Positions 1-8,525 are shown, counted from the first letter of the stretch. The stretch: 64,000 bases of DNA from SIG440 sp045587485 (GCA_045587485.1 JAZNCI010000080.1:1-64000), one strand, 5' to 3'. The notes: generated by a model from the sequence alone, not told the origin. Program-made: numbers and translations.

Positions 1-26
1 TTTTGTCTGCTGTTTTTAGCGAGTGC

Positions 27-44
27 GTTCAATATATATTGAAC
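27..44. repeat. 18-bp perfect palindrome
   Basis: The sequence GTTCAATATATATTGAAC reads identically on both strands. It lies in non-coding DNA at the window edge and could be a dimeric-repressor operator, but the gene it would control is outside the window or is the small membrane peptide 250 bases away. Confidence 0.5.
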
Positions 45-117
45 TTCCGAGCGTCAGTAAAACGAAAAAAGGTGAACAGTTACATCTGCATAAACTTTGA
101 TAGCGGTGCAGGGGTTA

Positions 118-140
118 CAAAGGGGGTCAGACCCCCTTTG
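118..140. repeat. 11-bp inverted repeat, G/C-rich hairpin
   Basis: Arms CAAAGGGGGTC and GACCCCCTTTG flank a single central base. No T-run follows on either strand, so it is not an obvious terminator. The rest of 1-291 is A/T-rich with short TTTTAAAAG reiterations near 185-210; I see no gene there. Confidence 0.5.
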
Positions 141-291
141 GAGTAATAATATCGAAAAATATGCAGTTTTTCCCAAAAATAAATTTTTTAAAAGTTTTAA
201 AAGTTTTGTGAAACTGTACAGTTTATGGTACACCAAACAATATATACTTTAATCAAGATAAATCTTACATATGATTTGGAGGTTACTTGAT

Positions 292-408
292 ATGAAAATT
301 TTTGGTGTAATTTTTGCAATGGCAATTTTTTCGGTTTACCCTGCGTTGTGTCTGGCAATTCTTCTGGCGATGTTGGTTTTCAGCAAGCCCGATACGAAAG
401 AAGCATAA
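292..408 (+). CDS. small hydrophobic membrane peptide, 38 aa, unknown function
   Basis: An ATG lies 9 bases after a strong Shine-Dalgarno (TTTGGAGG, 275-282), and the frame of 38 codons ends just before a good terminator. The peptide is one membrane span (residues 4-31, rich in Ile, Leu, Phe, Ala) with a short charged tail ending KPDTKEA. I do not recognise a family. The combination of ribosome site, single span and terminator makes a translated small membrane protein likely; there is no evidence for a toxin or a regulatory role. Confidence 0.55.
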   Translation: MKIFGVIFAMAIFSVYPALCLAILLAMLVFSKPDTKEA

Positions 409-412
409 AATG

Positions 413-445
413 AACCCTTCTTGTGATTTGTGCAAGAAGGGTTTT
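413..445. terminator. bidirectional terminator
   Basis: Eleven-base arms (AACCCTTCTTG / CAAGAAGGGTT) around a 9-base loop, followed by TTTT. It separates the small peptide gene from the convergent lacI-type gene. Confidence 0.75.
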
Positions 446-466
446 ATACTATGTAAGAAAAACTAA

Positions 467-1438
467 TTATCTTGGTTTTGCAATTGACTCACCTGCGTAA
501 AATTGGCGTTCCACAGTGATGGTGTGTTTGGAGACACTGTGGTGTTTGGGCAGAATTCTGTATAACAGATGAATTGCTTCAGAGCAAAGCTCTTCAAAAT
601 GCATTTTTATACACGAAAGATGTATATTGCCATAAGGTGTTGTGCTGATGTCATCAAGGCAGATAACCGAAACATCTTCGGGAACATGCAGCTGTTCTTC
701 ACTCAATCTCTGAATAAGTCCTGCAGCAATGTGACTGTATGCCGCAAACACGGCAGTGGGAAGGTTGCCCCTTTTTATCATTTCGTCAATTCCGTAGTAA
801 CCACAGTCCTGAAATCTGTGTTCATTAATCGAAACATATTCAGGCTGCATAACAACGCCGCAACCTGCTGCAGTGTTGCGGAACAGCTCATATTCCTTAG
901 CGGTATTTTTTTCGCCGATAAAGCCTATGTTTTGATGGCCGCATTTGAGTAAAAGACTAATGCTTTGGCTAAGCGCATCACCCATATCTGCAAAAATTGC
1001 GTGAACCTCTCCTGAGCTTTTTTCCAGACCAATCTGGACAATGGGTACGTCGGTAGATGCTTTAATTTTTCCAACCGGCTCAATTACTATTATTCCGTCA
1101 GCATGGGCGTATTTTGAATAATAATCAATAAGCTCGTCCTGTTTTTCAGGAGAGAAATTGCTTACAGCAAGAAGCGTAGTATCTCCCCTGTGAGATATTT
1201 TCTTCTCAAGATAGGTAGCCATCTGAGAATAGTGAATACCCAGCACTTCGGGACAGATAACTGCGATAAGCTTTTTGTTGTATTTTGGCTTATAATACTT
1301 TTCATAACAACCGTTTTCTCTAGCGATTTTCATAATCAATGCCTTGGTTTCATTGCTGATTTCAGGACTGTCTGAAAAAGCTTTTGAAACGGTAGACACG
1401 GCCACGTTTGCGATTTTGGCTATCTTTGCAAGTGTCAT
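467..1438 (-). CDS. LacI-family transcriptional regulator
   Basis: 323 residues, normal length for the family. The N-terminus (MTLAKIAKIANVAVSTVSKA) is the LacI helix-turn-helix and hinge; residues from about 57 form a periplasmic-binding-protein-like sugar sensor. The start is supported by GGAGGT eight bases upstream. The gene is divergent from the NagA/NagB-like pair, with CGAAA..TTTCG inverted repeats in the gap, so it most likely represses those genes until a phosphorylated amino sugar or related ligand binds. Ligand identity is inferred only from the neighbours. Confidence 0.9.
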   Translation of the reverse strand: MTLAKIAKIANVAVSTVSKAFSDSPEISNETKALIMKIARENGCYEKYYKPKYNKKLIAVICPEVLGIHYSQMATYLEKKISHRGDTTLLAVSNFSPEKQDELIDYYSKYAHADGIIVIEPVGKIKASTDVPIVQIGLEKSSGEVHAIFADMGDALSQSISLLLKCGHQNIGFIGEKNTAKEYELFRNTAAGCGVVMQPEYVSINEHRFQDCGYYGIDEMIKRGNLPTAVFAAYSHIAAGLIQRLSEEQLHVPEDVSVICLDDISTTPYGNIHLSCIKMHFEELCSEAIHLLYRILPKHHSVSKHTITVERQFYAGESIAKPR

Positions 1439-1449
1439 GACTACACCTC

Positions 1450-1461
1450 CGAAAAATTTCG
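1450..1461. promoter_or_regulatory. candidate LacI-family operator 1
   Basis: CGAAA-AA-TTTCG, a perfect 5-bp inverted repeat just upstream of the regulator's own ribosome site, well placed for autoregulation. It shares both half-sites with the second copy at 1539. Confidence 0.45.
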
Positions 1462-1538
1462 TAAAGCATACAACATTTCAAATCTAACAAGGTTAGTATA
1501 ACACAATAATTGTTACGTTTCAAGGATTTTAGCAATTT

Positions 1539-1551
1539 CGAAAAAGTTTCG
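1539..1551. promoter_or_regulatory. candidate LacI-family operator 2
   Basis: CGAAA-AAG-TTTCG, the same half-sites with a 3-base centre, located 12 bases upstream of the -35 box of the nagA-like promoter. Location and repetition suggest it is bound by the adjacent regulator. Confidence 0.5.
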
Positions 1552-1563
1552 TGAAAATTCAGG

Positions 1564-1592
1564 TTGACAAGGGTTTATTTCAAAGATATAAT
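1564..1592 (+). promoter_or_regulatory. consensus sigma-A promoter for the nagA/nagB-like operon
   Basis: TTGACA, exactly 17 bases, TATAAT: a perfect consensus. Such a strong promoter next to a LacI-type gene fits tight repression with strong induction. Confidence 0.85.
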
Positions 1593-1669
1593 CTAGAATA
1601 TAAGAGGTAGTTTGGTTTTTATGCCGTGCTATCAGGAAAAATTCAGACAGAAAGGCGATGGAACTACGT

Positions 1670-2806
1670 ATGAAAGCGATTATAAACGCAACACTCGTTA
1701 TGCCTGATCATTATATTCCCAATGCAACATTGCTTATTGAGGATGACAGAATTGTTGATTTTGGCAAAAAAATGGCTGTTCCTGAAAATGCTGAAATTAT
1801 TGATGCACAGGGCAACTTTGTGGGTCCCGGTCTTATTGATATACACACACATGCCGACGGTGATACATATTTTCACGACGACCCGGTTAAATGCTCAAGA
1901 ACTTTGCTTAATCACGGTGTTACCTCTGTTCTTCCAGCACTTTTTTATAGTATGAACAAGCGGGAGCATCTTGATGCAATAAAGAGGTATAAGGATGCAA
2001 TTGCAAACGGTGAATGTCAGAACATCATCGGCGTATATATGGAAGGTCCTTATCTTAACCCCGACTTTGGCTGCGATAAGGAAAAGAACGTCTGGAAGGA
2101 TGTAATTGTCGAGAAAGACTATGCCGAGGTTGTAGAGGCTGCAAAGGGCTTTGCCAAGGTATGGTGTGTTGCCCCTGAGCGAGAGGGCATTCTTGACTTT
2201 GTTAAGTATGTTAAAAGGGAAATTCCCGAAATAGTGTTCTCGGTTGCACATTCCGAGGCGACACCCGAGCAGATTGAGGCACTTATGCCTTATGGATTAA
2301 AGCTTGGTACACATCACACAAACGCAACAGGAACTCTTGAAAATTATCCCGAGGTCCGCGGTGTGTGTGTTGATGAAACCGTAAATTACAACAGCGACAT
2401 TTATGCAGAACTCATCTGTGATTCAATGGGTGTTCATGTTCATCCCTATATGATAAGACTTGTTAAAAAGATTAAAGGACAGGATAAGATAATTCTTATT
2501 GCTGATTCCTTTGTTGCAGACGGACCTCCGCTCCCCGGCCTTGAAGAAGCATTTGACATCAATTTTGACTGGGGCGGCGATATTGCAGGTTCCAAGCTGA
2601 CACTTGACATTGCCTGCCACAATATGATGGTTCACACCGGTGGCTCTGTCTGTGATGTATTCAAGTATGCATCACTCAATCCGTCACGTCTTTTGAATAT
2701 GCCCGAAGTTGGACAGATTAAGCGTGGCAATCTTGCGAACTTAATCATTGTTGATCAATGGTTTAATGTTAAAAATACTATATTAAAAGGAGAATTGGTA
2801 AAATGA
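1670..2806 (+). CDS. nagA: NagA-like amidohydrolase (N-acetylglucosamine-6-phosphate deacetylase family)
   Basis: About 378 residues of the metal-dependent amidohydrolase superfamily. Visible are the first metal motif DIHTHAD (about residue 60), the EGP loop (MEGPYLNP), the later metal histidine in FSVAHSEA, a substrate-loop THHTNATG where classical NagA has HLFNAM, and the catalytic Asp in IADS. NagA removes acetate from GlcNAc-6-phosphate. The loop differences leave the exact substrate open. An ATG at 1658 is too close to the AAAGG site, so 1670 is preferred. The stop overlaps the next gene's start by ATGA, indicating translational coupling. Confidence 0.8.
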   Translation: MKAIINATLVMPDHYIPNATLLIEDDRIVDFGKKMAVPENAEIIDAQGNFVGPGLIDIHTHADGDTYFHDDPVKCSRTLLNHGVTSVLPALFYSMNKREHLDAIKRYKDAIANGECQNIIGVYMEGPYLNPDFGCDKEKNVWKDVIVEKDYAEVVEAAKGFAKVWCVAPEREGILDFVKYVKREIPEIVFSVAHSEATPEQIEALMPYGLKLGTHHTNATGTLENYPEVRGVCVDETVNYNSDIYAELICDSMGVHVHPYMIRLVKKIKGQDKIILIADSFVADGPPLPGLEEAFDINFDWGGDIAGSKLTLDIACHNMMVHTGGSVCDVFKYASLNPSRLLNMPEVGQIKRGNLANLIIVDQWFNVKNTILKGELVK

Positions 2807-3777
2807 ATAATTTTATTACAGACCCCGCAACAAAATTTGATTTTCAGCCACATGAGTTTGTTCCTTTTAAGGACAAGAAGGTTTGCGATTATGTTCGTAG
2901 CCTCAGCGGCAAGGATCTTGAAAAGAGAGAAGACTGGTGGCATCCGGAATTTAACGTAAAAGTTATGATGAACCCCCATCCTGTTCTCATCGCAACTCTT
3001 TTTGAACGCCTTAAGGCTGCATCTGAAGCAGGCAAGAGCTTCACAATGATCCTCGGTAACCCCGAGCCTGATACATACATTCCTCTTGCACAGCTCATCA
3101 ACTACTTTGGCGTTGACTGTAGCAAGGTTCACCTTGTAGCAGAGGATGAATGGGCTGACGAAAACGGCAACATTGCTCCTATTACATATGAAGCAGGCTT
3201 TGCACACTCTATGATCAAGTATCTCTACTATCAGATTGATGAAAAGCTCCGTATGCCTATGGAAAATGTTCACTTCCCCACAAACGCAAACATCAAGGAT
3301 TATTCCAAGATAATCGACGACATTACCGAGGGAACGGGCGCTGATATCGCATCTACATCTCCCGGTTGGGCAGGCCATATGGCATTTGTTGATCCTATTC
3401 CTGAATTCATCGGCAGCGGGGATATCGAAGAATGGCTCAACCAGCCCGCACAGATTGTTAAACTCCATCCGATGACCATTATGCAGAACTCTCTCAACGG
3501 TACATTCGGTCAGTCAGGCGATATCGCCAATGTTCCACCTTGTGCAGCAACCATCGGTCCTCTTGATGTAATGCGCGCAAAGGAAAGAATTGAAGTTCAT
3601 GCACTTGCAACCTGCGGCACATTCTCATCATGGCAGAGAATGACAAGCCGTCTTTGCACACACGGTCCTATCACACCTTACCTCCCCAGCTCAATGCTCC
3701 AGACAAAGAAGACTCAGGTATATATCAGCGAGGAGCTTGCAGCTCCGTTCGAATGCTGGGAAAAGGTTGGATATTAA
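2803..3777 (+). CDS. divergent NagB-like sugar isomerase/deaminase family protein
   Basis: 324 residues against about 240-265 for classical NagB, with roughly 45 extra N-terminal residues. Fold-level similarity is seen in LVAEDEW (for the family's lDEy region), the GHMAF motif (for GHIAF) and VPPCAATIGPLDV. However, the Asp just before GH in NagB (D141 in E. coli) is Ala here (GWAGHMAF), and the E148 position appears as Asp in FVDP. It may therefore be an isomerase or a deaminase on an altered substrate. It is coupled to the NagA-like gene, so both probably act on the same phosphorylated sugar. Confidence 0.7.
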   Translation: MNNFITDPATKFDFQPHEFVPFKDKKVCDYVRSLSGKDLEKREDWWHPEFNVKVMMNPHPVLIATLFERLKAASEAGKSFTMILGNPEPDTYIPLAQLINYFGVDCSKVHLVAEDEWADENGNIAPITYEAGFAHSMIKYLYYQIDEKLRMPMENVHFPTNANIKDYSKIIDDITEGTGADIASTSPGWAGHMAFVDPIPEFIGSGDIEEWLNQPAQIVKLHPMTIMQNSLNGTFGQSGDIANVPPCAATIGPLDVMRAKERIEVHALATCGTFSSWQRMTSRLCTHGPITPYLPSSMLQTKKTQVYISEELAAPFECWEKVGY

Positions 3778-3793
3778 GAAAAACTTTTCAAAA

Positions 3794-3825
3794 AAACCGC
3801 GGCTTTGCCGCGGTTTTAGTTTTTG
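3794..3825 (+). terminator. terminator of the nagA/nagB-like operon
   Basis: AAACCGCGGC / GCCGCGGTTT arms with a TTT loop, followed by TTTAGTTTTT. It sits between the operon and the convergent dCMP deaminase gene. Confidence 0.8.
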
Positions 3826-3833
3826 ATAGAGTT

Positions 3834-4328
3834 TTAATAACCAAAGACTCCCTCGATAGATTCGTCGTTTTTAATCCAGTCTTCAACATCAACTATTCTG
3901 TATTCGGTGGGGGTATCACGGATAATCACCTGCTTGATGCCGGCGTTGATTACCATACGTTTACACATTGAACAGCTTGAGGTGTTTTCTACAAGCTCGC
4001 CGGTTTTATAATCCTTGCCCACAAGATAAAGGGTAGAATCAATCATATCACGGCGTTGTGCACTGATAATGCAGTTTGCCTCGGCGTGTACGCTACGGCA
4101 CAGCTCATATCTTTCGCCACGCGGAATTGCAAGTTTTTCGCGCACGCACACTCCAAGATTTGTACAGTTTTGGCGGCCACGGGGTGCGCCGGTGTACCCG
4201 GTGGAAACAATTTCATCATTTTTTACGATTATTGCACCAAAATTGCGGCGCAGGCAGGTCCCGCGCTCAATAACGGTTTCTGCTATGTCCAGATAATAGT
4301 TGTGCTTGTCAACCCTTGTTTTTTCCAT
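3834..4328 (-). CDS. deoxycytidylate (dCMP) deaminase, ComEB type
   Basis: 164 residues of the zinc cytidine/dCMP deaminase fold. The catalytic HAE is in SVHAEANC and the two zinc cysteines are in CSMCKR, the standard arrangement. The enzyme converts dCMP to dUMP, feeding thymidylate synthesis. The start is supported by AAAGGA nine bases upstream. It is a single gene convergent with the sugar operon and divergent from tsaE. Confidence 0.9.
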   Translation of the reverse strand: MEKTRVDKHNYYLDIAETVIERGTCLRRNFGAIIVKNDEIVSTGYTGAPRGRQNCTNLGVCVREKLAIPRGERYELCRSVHAEANCIISAQRRDMIDSTLYLVGKDYKTGELVENTSSCSMCKRMVINAGIKQVIIRDTPTEYRIVDVEDWIKNDESIEGVFGY

Positions 4329-4431
4329 TTTATTATTTCCTTTCTATATCATTTTCGCATTATCTTCAGTATGTTTAAATTCAGTATACAATAAAATAAA
4401 TCAAAATTCAATAGTTTTGTATTGACTTTGT

Positions 4432-4459
4432 AATTAAATATAGGTAAAATAAATATAGA
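4432..4459 (+). promoter_or_regulatory. probable promoter for tsaE-tsaB-dac
   Basis: TTGACT, 16 bases, TATAGA, ending 30 bases before the tsaE start. Close to consensus but with a short spacer. Confidence 0.5.
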
Positions 4460-4488
4460 CAAATTTTTCGGGAGGAATGGCAGTAACT

Positions 4489-4920
4489 ATGAAAAAGATT
4501 GTGACTCGTAGTGAGACAGAAACAAGAAATGCTGCGAAAGCATTTGCGCAAGCTCTTGTTCCGGGAAGTGTCGTTGCTCTTGTGGGGGATTTAGGTGCAG
4601 GAAAAACCGCATTTACCAAAGGCATTGCAGAGTTTTTTGGGATTGAAGGCGGTGTTTCAAGCCCTACATTCACCATTGTTAACGAATATAACGGAACTCT
4701 TGACCTGTATCATTTTGATGCCTACCGTCTTGATAATGTTGATACAGATAGCTGTGACTGGATGGACGATTACTTTTTCGGTGACGGAATTTGCATCATT
4801 GAGTGGGCACAAAATATTGAAAAAGTTCTGCCCCAGGGATATATAAGAGTACAAATAGAAAAAAATCCCGAATTGGGTGATGATTACAGAGAGATTTTTA
4901 TTGAAAAAATGGAGAGATAA
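4489..4920 (+). CDS. tsaE: tRNA threonylcarbamoyladenosine biosynthesis ATPase TsaE
   Basis: 143 residues. The Walker A motif is GDLGAGKTAF (about residue 33), followed by SSPTFTIVNEY and the HFDAYRL segment typical of TsaE. TsaE is the ATPase that works with TsaB and TsaD to place t6A at position 37 of ANN-decoding tRNAs. An ATG at 4477 touches the GGAGG, so 4489, 11-12 bases after it, is preferred. It is followed two bases later by tsaB; tsaD is not in the window. Confidence 0.93.
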   Translation: MKKIVTRSETETRNAAKAFAQALVPGSVVALVGDLGAGKTAFTKGIAEFFGIEGGVSSPTFTIVNEYNGTLDLYHFDAYRLDNVDTDSCDWMDDYFFGDGICIIEWAQNIEKVLPQGYIRVQIEKNPELGDDYREIFIEKMER

Positions 4921-4922
4921 AA

Positions 4923-5636
4923 ATGTTGGTATTTGGAATTGATACCTGTTGTATGGCGGCAACAGCAGCTATTATGAACGAAAAAATAATGGTTGCCCAA
5001 ACAGTTATAAATCAGAATAAGACACATTCGCAGATAATGATGCCGCAGATTGAGCAGATGTTTAATGCAGCATCGGTTGACCCGACTGAGGTTGATGCAT
5101 TTGCAGCGGCGGTGGGTCCGGGCTCATTTACCGGGGTAAGAATAGGTGTTGCAACTGCAAAAGCCCTTGCACAGGCGGCAAACAAGCCCTGCATCGCAGT
5201 TTCGACATTAGAGGCTCTGGCATTTTCGTCAAAATATTTTGACGGAATTATATCCCCTGTTCTTGACGCAAGGCGCAACCAGGTGTATAATGCTCTGTTC
5301 TACGGCGGAAGAGACTTGACAAGAATGACAGATGACCGTGCATTGGCATTGGATGAGCTGCTTGCCGAACTGAAGCAATACGGAAAAAAAGTTCTTTTTA
5401 ATGGTGATGCAACTTTGGTTTTTGAGGATGAAATCCGGTCGACTTTGGGAGAGTTGGCATATTTTGCACCCAAGGTTTCAAATCTTAATCTTGCAGGTGC
5501 TGTTGCTGAAATCGGACTGGACAAGCTTAAAAATGGCGAAACTACGGGTTATGAAAAGCTGATTCCCGAATATATACGACTTTCGCAGGCAGAACGTGAA
5601 AAGTTGGAGCGTGAAGAATGCATTTCTCAAAAATAA
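4923..5636 (+). CDS. tsaB: t6A biosynthesis protein TsaB
   Basis: 237 residues with the ASKHA-type N-terminus (FGIDTCCMAATAAIM) and the family motif AVGPGSFTGVRIGVATAK near residue 63. TsaB is the scaffold that dimerises with TsaD to make t6A. Its ribosome site lies in the last codons of tsaE, so the two are co-translated. Length and motifs are normal. Confidence 0.93.
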   Translation: MLVFGIDTCCMAATAAIMNEKIMVAQTVINQNKTHSQIMMPQIEQMFNAASVDPTEVDAFAAAVGPGSFTGVRIGVATAKALAQAANKPCIAVSTLEALAFSSKYFDGIISPVLDARRNQVYNALFYGGRDLTRMTDDRALALDELLAELKQYGKKVLFNGDATLVFEDEIRSTLGELAYFAPKVSNLNLAGAVAEIGLDKLKNGETTGYEKLIPEYIRLSQAEREKLEREECISQK

Positions 5637-5658
5637 GTTGGAGGAATAAAACAGAAGT

Positions 5659-7017
5659 ATGAAGGATAAAAAAATAAATCCCTCAAATATAATATGGTGT
5701 ATGTTTTTGACTGCAATGTTTACAATTTGTTGTTTATGCGGTAGATTTGCGACTGTTTATGCAGCAGCTCCTCCTTTGACAGCAGAGGCGGCGATTTTGG
5801 TTGACGGAAGCACGGGGAATATGCTGTTTGAAAAGAATGCAGACAAGGCAATGTTTCCAGCCAGCACTACAAAAATTATGACTGCAATTGTGGCTCTTGA
5901 TGCGGTGGAGAAAGGAGAAATCAGCCTTGAACAAAAGCTAAAGCTGTCGCAGAGGGCCTTTGATACTCTGGCAATTGACGGCAGCAGTATTGCTTTAAAG
6001 GTGGGCGAAGAAATGCCGCTTAAAAATCTGCTTGAAGGCCTGCTTATTGCATCAGGCAACGACGCCGCAGTTACTATTGCGGAAGGTGTTTCAGGAACAA
6101 TTGATGCATTTGTCGAGAGAATGAACGCAAAGGCAAAGGAAATGGGGCTTGAAAGCACTTGTTTTGTCAACCCCCACGGGCTTCACGATGGGCAGCATTA
6201 TACCACCGCCCGCGACATGTCAAAAATGGCATATTATGCGATGCAAAGTGACACATTTCGCAGCATTGTGGAATGTGCGCATATATATCTGCCTGCAACA
6301 AATATGTCAGACAGAAGATATTTTATAAACACCAACAATCTCGTTTCAAGGATGAGATATCCTTATTACTTTTATGACTATGCAACTGGCATTAAGACAG
6401 GATCAACCTCTGAGGCTGGTTATTGTCTTGTATCCTCTGCTGAAAAAGGTGACAAATCAGTAATTGCCGTAATCTTTAATGCATCTGATATGGCGGTTTC
6501 GCACGACGAATCAAAAGCGTTGCTTGAACACGGTCTGACCGACTTTTCTGCCAGGCGGCTTGCAAAACGTGACGATATTTTCGGCGAGGTAAAGGTTAAA
6601 CAGGCGGCCGACGGAACCGACCATCTTTTGCTTTCGGCAGAAAAAAATCTTGATGCAATGTTTCCCAACGGCGGCGATATTTCCAAGGTTAAAATAACCA
6701 CAGAACTCCCTGAAAAGGTATATGCTCCTATATATTCAGGACAGGTTATAGGAAAGGCTATTTTCACCTATGAAGGCAATAAGGTGGGTGAGGTAAACCT
6801 GATATCGACTGTGGAGCTAAGCAGACATTTTCTTGGATTTATTGCCGGTTTTGGGGAATGGCTGTGGAGTTTTAAAGCTGTTAAGCTTGTAGTTTATGTT
6901 GCTATTGGTCTGGCTATTGGATTTGTTTCACTTATTGTAATTGGGTTTGTAAGGGCACTTAAAAAGAGCAAACGCAAACGTCGCAGAAACACACGATATA
7001 GTCCGCCAAGATATTGA
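5659..7017 (+). CDS. D-alanyl-D-alanine carboxypeptidase (penicillin-binding, S11 family)
   Basis: 452 residues. An N-terminal signal segment (about 13-36) precedes a complete active site: SxxK in PASTTKIM, SGN in IASGNDAA and KTG in GIKTGSTSEAG. The C-terminus has a membrane span (about 412-434) and a very basic tail (KKSKRKRRRN). It trims the terminal D-Ala of peptidoglycan stem peptides on the outer membrane face; DacF/DacB-type enzymes of this family serve vegetative or spore cortex growth. It follows tsaB by 22 bases with GGAGG upstream. Which paralogue it is cannot be decided here. Confidence 0.9.
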   Translation: MKDKKINPSNIIWCMFLTAMFTICCLCGRFATVYAAAPPLTAEAAILVDGSTGNMLFEKNADKAMFPASTTKIMTAIVALDAVEKGEISLEQKLKLSQRAFDTLAIDGSSIALKVGEEMPLKNLLEGLLIASGNDAAVTIAEGVSGTIDAFVERMNAKAKEMGLESTCFVNPHGLHDGQHYTTARDMSKMAYYAMQSDTFRSIVECAHIYLPATNMSDRRYFINTNNLVSRMRYPYYFYDYATGIKTGSTSEAGYCLVSSAEKGDKSVIAVIFNASDMAVSHDESKALLEHGLTDFSARRLAKRDDIFGEVKVKQAADGTDHLLLSAEKNLDAMFPNGGDISKVKITTELPEKVYAPIYSGQVIGKAIFTYEGNKVGEVNLISTVELSRHFLGFIAGFGEWLWSFKAVKLVVYVAIGLAIGFVSLIVIGFVRALKKSKRKRRRNTRYSPPRY

Positions 7018-7029
7018 AAAGTATTTCTT

Positions 7030-7068
7030 AAAATCCGTTTGATGCCACTGGCATCAAACGGATTTTTT
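7030..7068 (+). terminator. terminator overlapping the 3' end of ylbJ
   Basis: Arms of about 16 bases (AAATCCGTTTGATGCC / GGCATCAAACGGATTT) around a 3-base loop, followed by TTTGTTTGAC. The right arm encodes the last codons and stop of the convergent ylbJ, so one hairpin serves both. Confidence 0.75.
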
Positions 7069-8127
7069 GTTTGACTTTTTTATAGAAAGAGGCACCATAA
7101 TACAAATTAAGACAAAAACCGAAAGTCCCGCAGCAACAATCGACGAAAATCCAATAGATACAGGCGACAGAGATAAAGAAAAATCAGCAGCTCGGTCAGA
7201 AAAAGTTTCCTGAGAAAAGGGGAACATTTTAAGCATCAAAAAGGTTATGATAAAAGAAAGCACCCCTTGCATCAGTTTTCCAAATATGTACGGTTTAAGG
7301 GATAAGCCATAGGGCTGTATAATCGCAGATACCTGAAACAGCACCGAAAGCCCCGAAAGTGCAAGGAAAAGAGAAATAAGCGGCAATGTATACTCTGTTC
7401 CGTTTTGGGAAAGAGCTTTTATTCCACCTGTTATTTCAACAAACGAATACAAATAGGGGTTATAAGGAAGGACTTTTACAAATACTGCAAAAAATATTAC
7501 AAAGCCGCAGACCTTTAAAATTGACCAGACCGAACTGTCTACAACGCTACCTAAAGACGCAAAAGCTTCTTTTTTTGCTTCTGCAAAAGATGGCGGCAGA
7601 ATGCGTTCCGGGACACGGGAAGGTTTATACAGTCTGAACAAAATCCCCACAAGCAAGGCTGCAACAATATGCGATAGATAAAGATATTGTCCTGCAACCG
7701 CATTGCCAAGACAACTGCTCCCTACTGCACCTATTATAAACATGGGCCCTGAGTTGTTGCAAAAAGAAAGCATTCTCTCCGCCTCAGCCTTAGTGCACTG
7801 TCCTGTTTTATACAAATCAACTGTCGTGGCGGCACCAATTGGATAGCCGCTCAGAATACCCATAAACAATGCTAATGCACCCGACCCCGGAAGATTAAAA
7901 AGCGGACGCATCACAGGTGACAAAAAATGACTGCATATACTTGAAAAGCCAAGAGAGCACAGCAATCCGCTGCACACAAAAAACGGAAAAAGCGAGGGTA
8001 TAACTGTCTCCATGCAAAGCTTGATTGCCTCTTGCGCAGCTTCAATACATTGTTTGGGATTAACGACCAGAAATACGGTCAGGTAAAGCAAAAAAGCAAT
8101 TAATATTATTTTAAGTGGTTTTTTCAT
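7054..8127 (-). CDS. ylbJ: sporulation integral membrane protein YlbJ
   Basis: 357 residues, polytopic (about eight hydrophobic segments), with the nucleoside-recognition-type motifs MGILSGYPIGAATTVDLY and CNNSGPMFIIGAVG typical of YlbJ. In Bacillus it is a sigma-E-dependent membrane protein needed for spore heat resistance; the transported molecule is not established. ATG at 8127 is preferred over 8136 because AAGGA abuts the latter. It is divergent from yqfC. Confidence 0.85.
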   Translation of the reverse strand: MKKPLKIILIAFLLYLTVFLVVNPKQCIEAAQEAIKLCMETVIPSLFPFFVCSGLLCSLGFSSICSHFLSPVMRPLFNLPGSGALALFMGILSGYPIGAATTVDLYKTGQCTKAEAERMLSFCNNSGPMFIIGAVGSSCLGNAVAGQYLYLSHIVAALLVGILFRLYKPSRVPERILPPSFAEAKKEAFASLGSVVDSSVWSILKVCGFVIFFAVFVKVLPYNPYLYSFVEITGGIKALSQNGTEYTLPLISLFLALSGLSVLFQVSAIIQPYGLSLKPYIFGKLMQGVLSFIITFLMLKMFPFSQETFSDRAADFSLSLSPVSIGFSSIVAAGLSVFVLICIMVPLSIKKSNKKSV

Positions 8128-8216
8128 AAACAGCATTCCTTTTTTATTACTTTCTTCAGTATCAATCTATTCATTATCAGTCGGTTTTAGGCATAAACTT
8201 TTACAAGGTGATGAAA

Positions 8217-8519
8217 ATGAAGAAAAAGAAAACAGAAAAAAAAGAAAAAACAACTCTTCGCGAGCGTGTGGCGGATGGGATTGATGTATCAAAAGAGGTT
8301 ATTCTGGATGTTCCCAAAATTGTATTTATCGGCAGTCGAGAGGTTATAGTTGAAAATTACAAGGCTATTTCAGAATACACCGACCAGAAAATTGTTATGG
8401 AGAGTAATCCGGCGGGTTTGGCGGTTTGCGGAGTTAATCTCGAAATAAGAAGTATTACACGGGAGATGCTGTTTATCACAGGCAAAATCCATAAAATGGA
8501 GTTTGGAAGGGAGAACTAG
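8217..8519 (+). CDS. yqfC: sporulation protein YqfC
   Basis: About 100 residues: a lysine-rich N-terminus, then the YqfC-type core (ILDVPKIVFIGSREVIVENY) with MESNPAG and LEIRSITREMLFITG. YqfC is a small conserved sporulation protein always paired with YqfD. AAGGTGAT at 8205-8212 acts as ribosome site for ATG 8217; a GTG at 8208 lies inside that site. It starts the classic yqfC-recO cluster. Confidence 0.88.
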   Translation: MKKKKTEKKEKTTLRERVADGIDVSKEVILDVPKIVFIGSREVIVENYKAISEYTDQKIVMESNPAGLAVCGVNLEIRSITREMLFITGKIHKMEFGREN

Positions 8520-8525
8520 GACGGT

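Noticed and set aside
54..236. 60-residue minus-strand frame
   Set aside because: No ribosome site; it crosses the 118-140 hairpin and A/T-rich non-coding DNA.
2755..3468. 237-residue antisense frame opposite the nagB-like gene
   Set aside because: Shadow of a well-supported gene.
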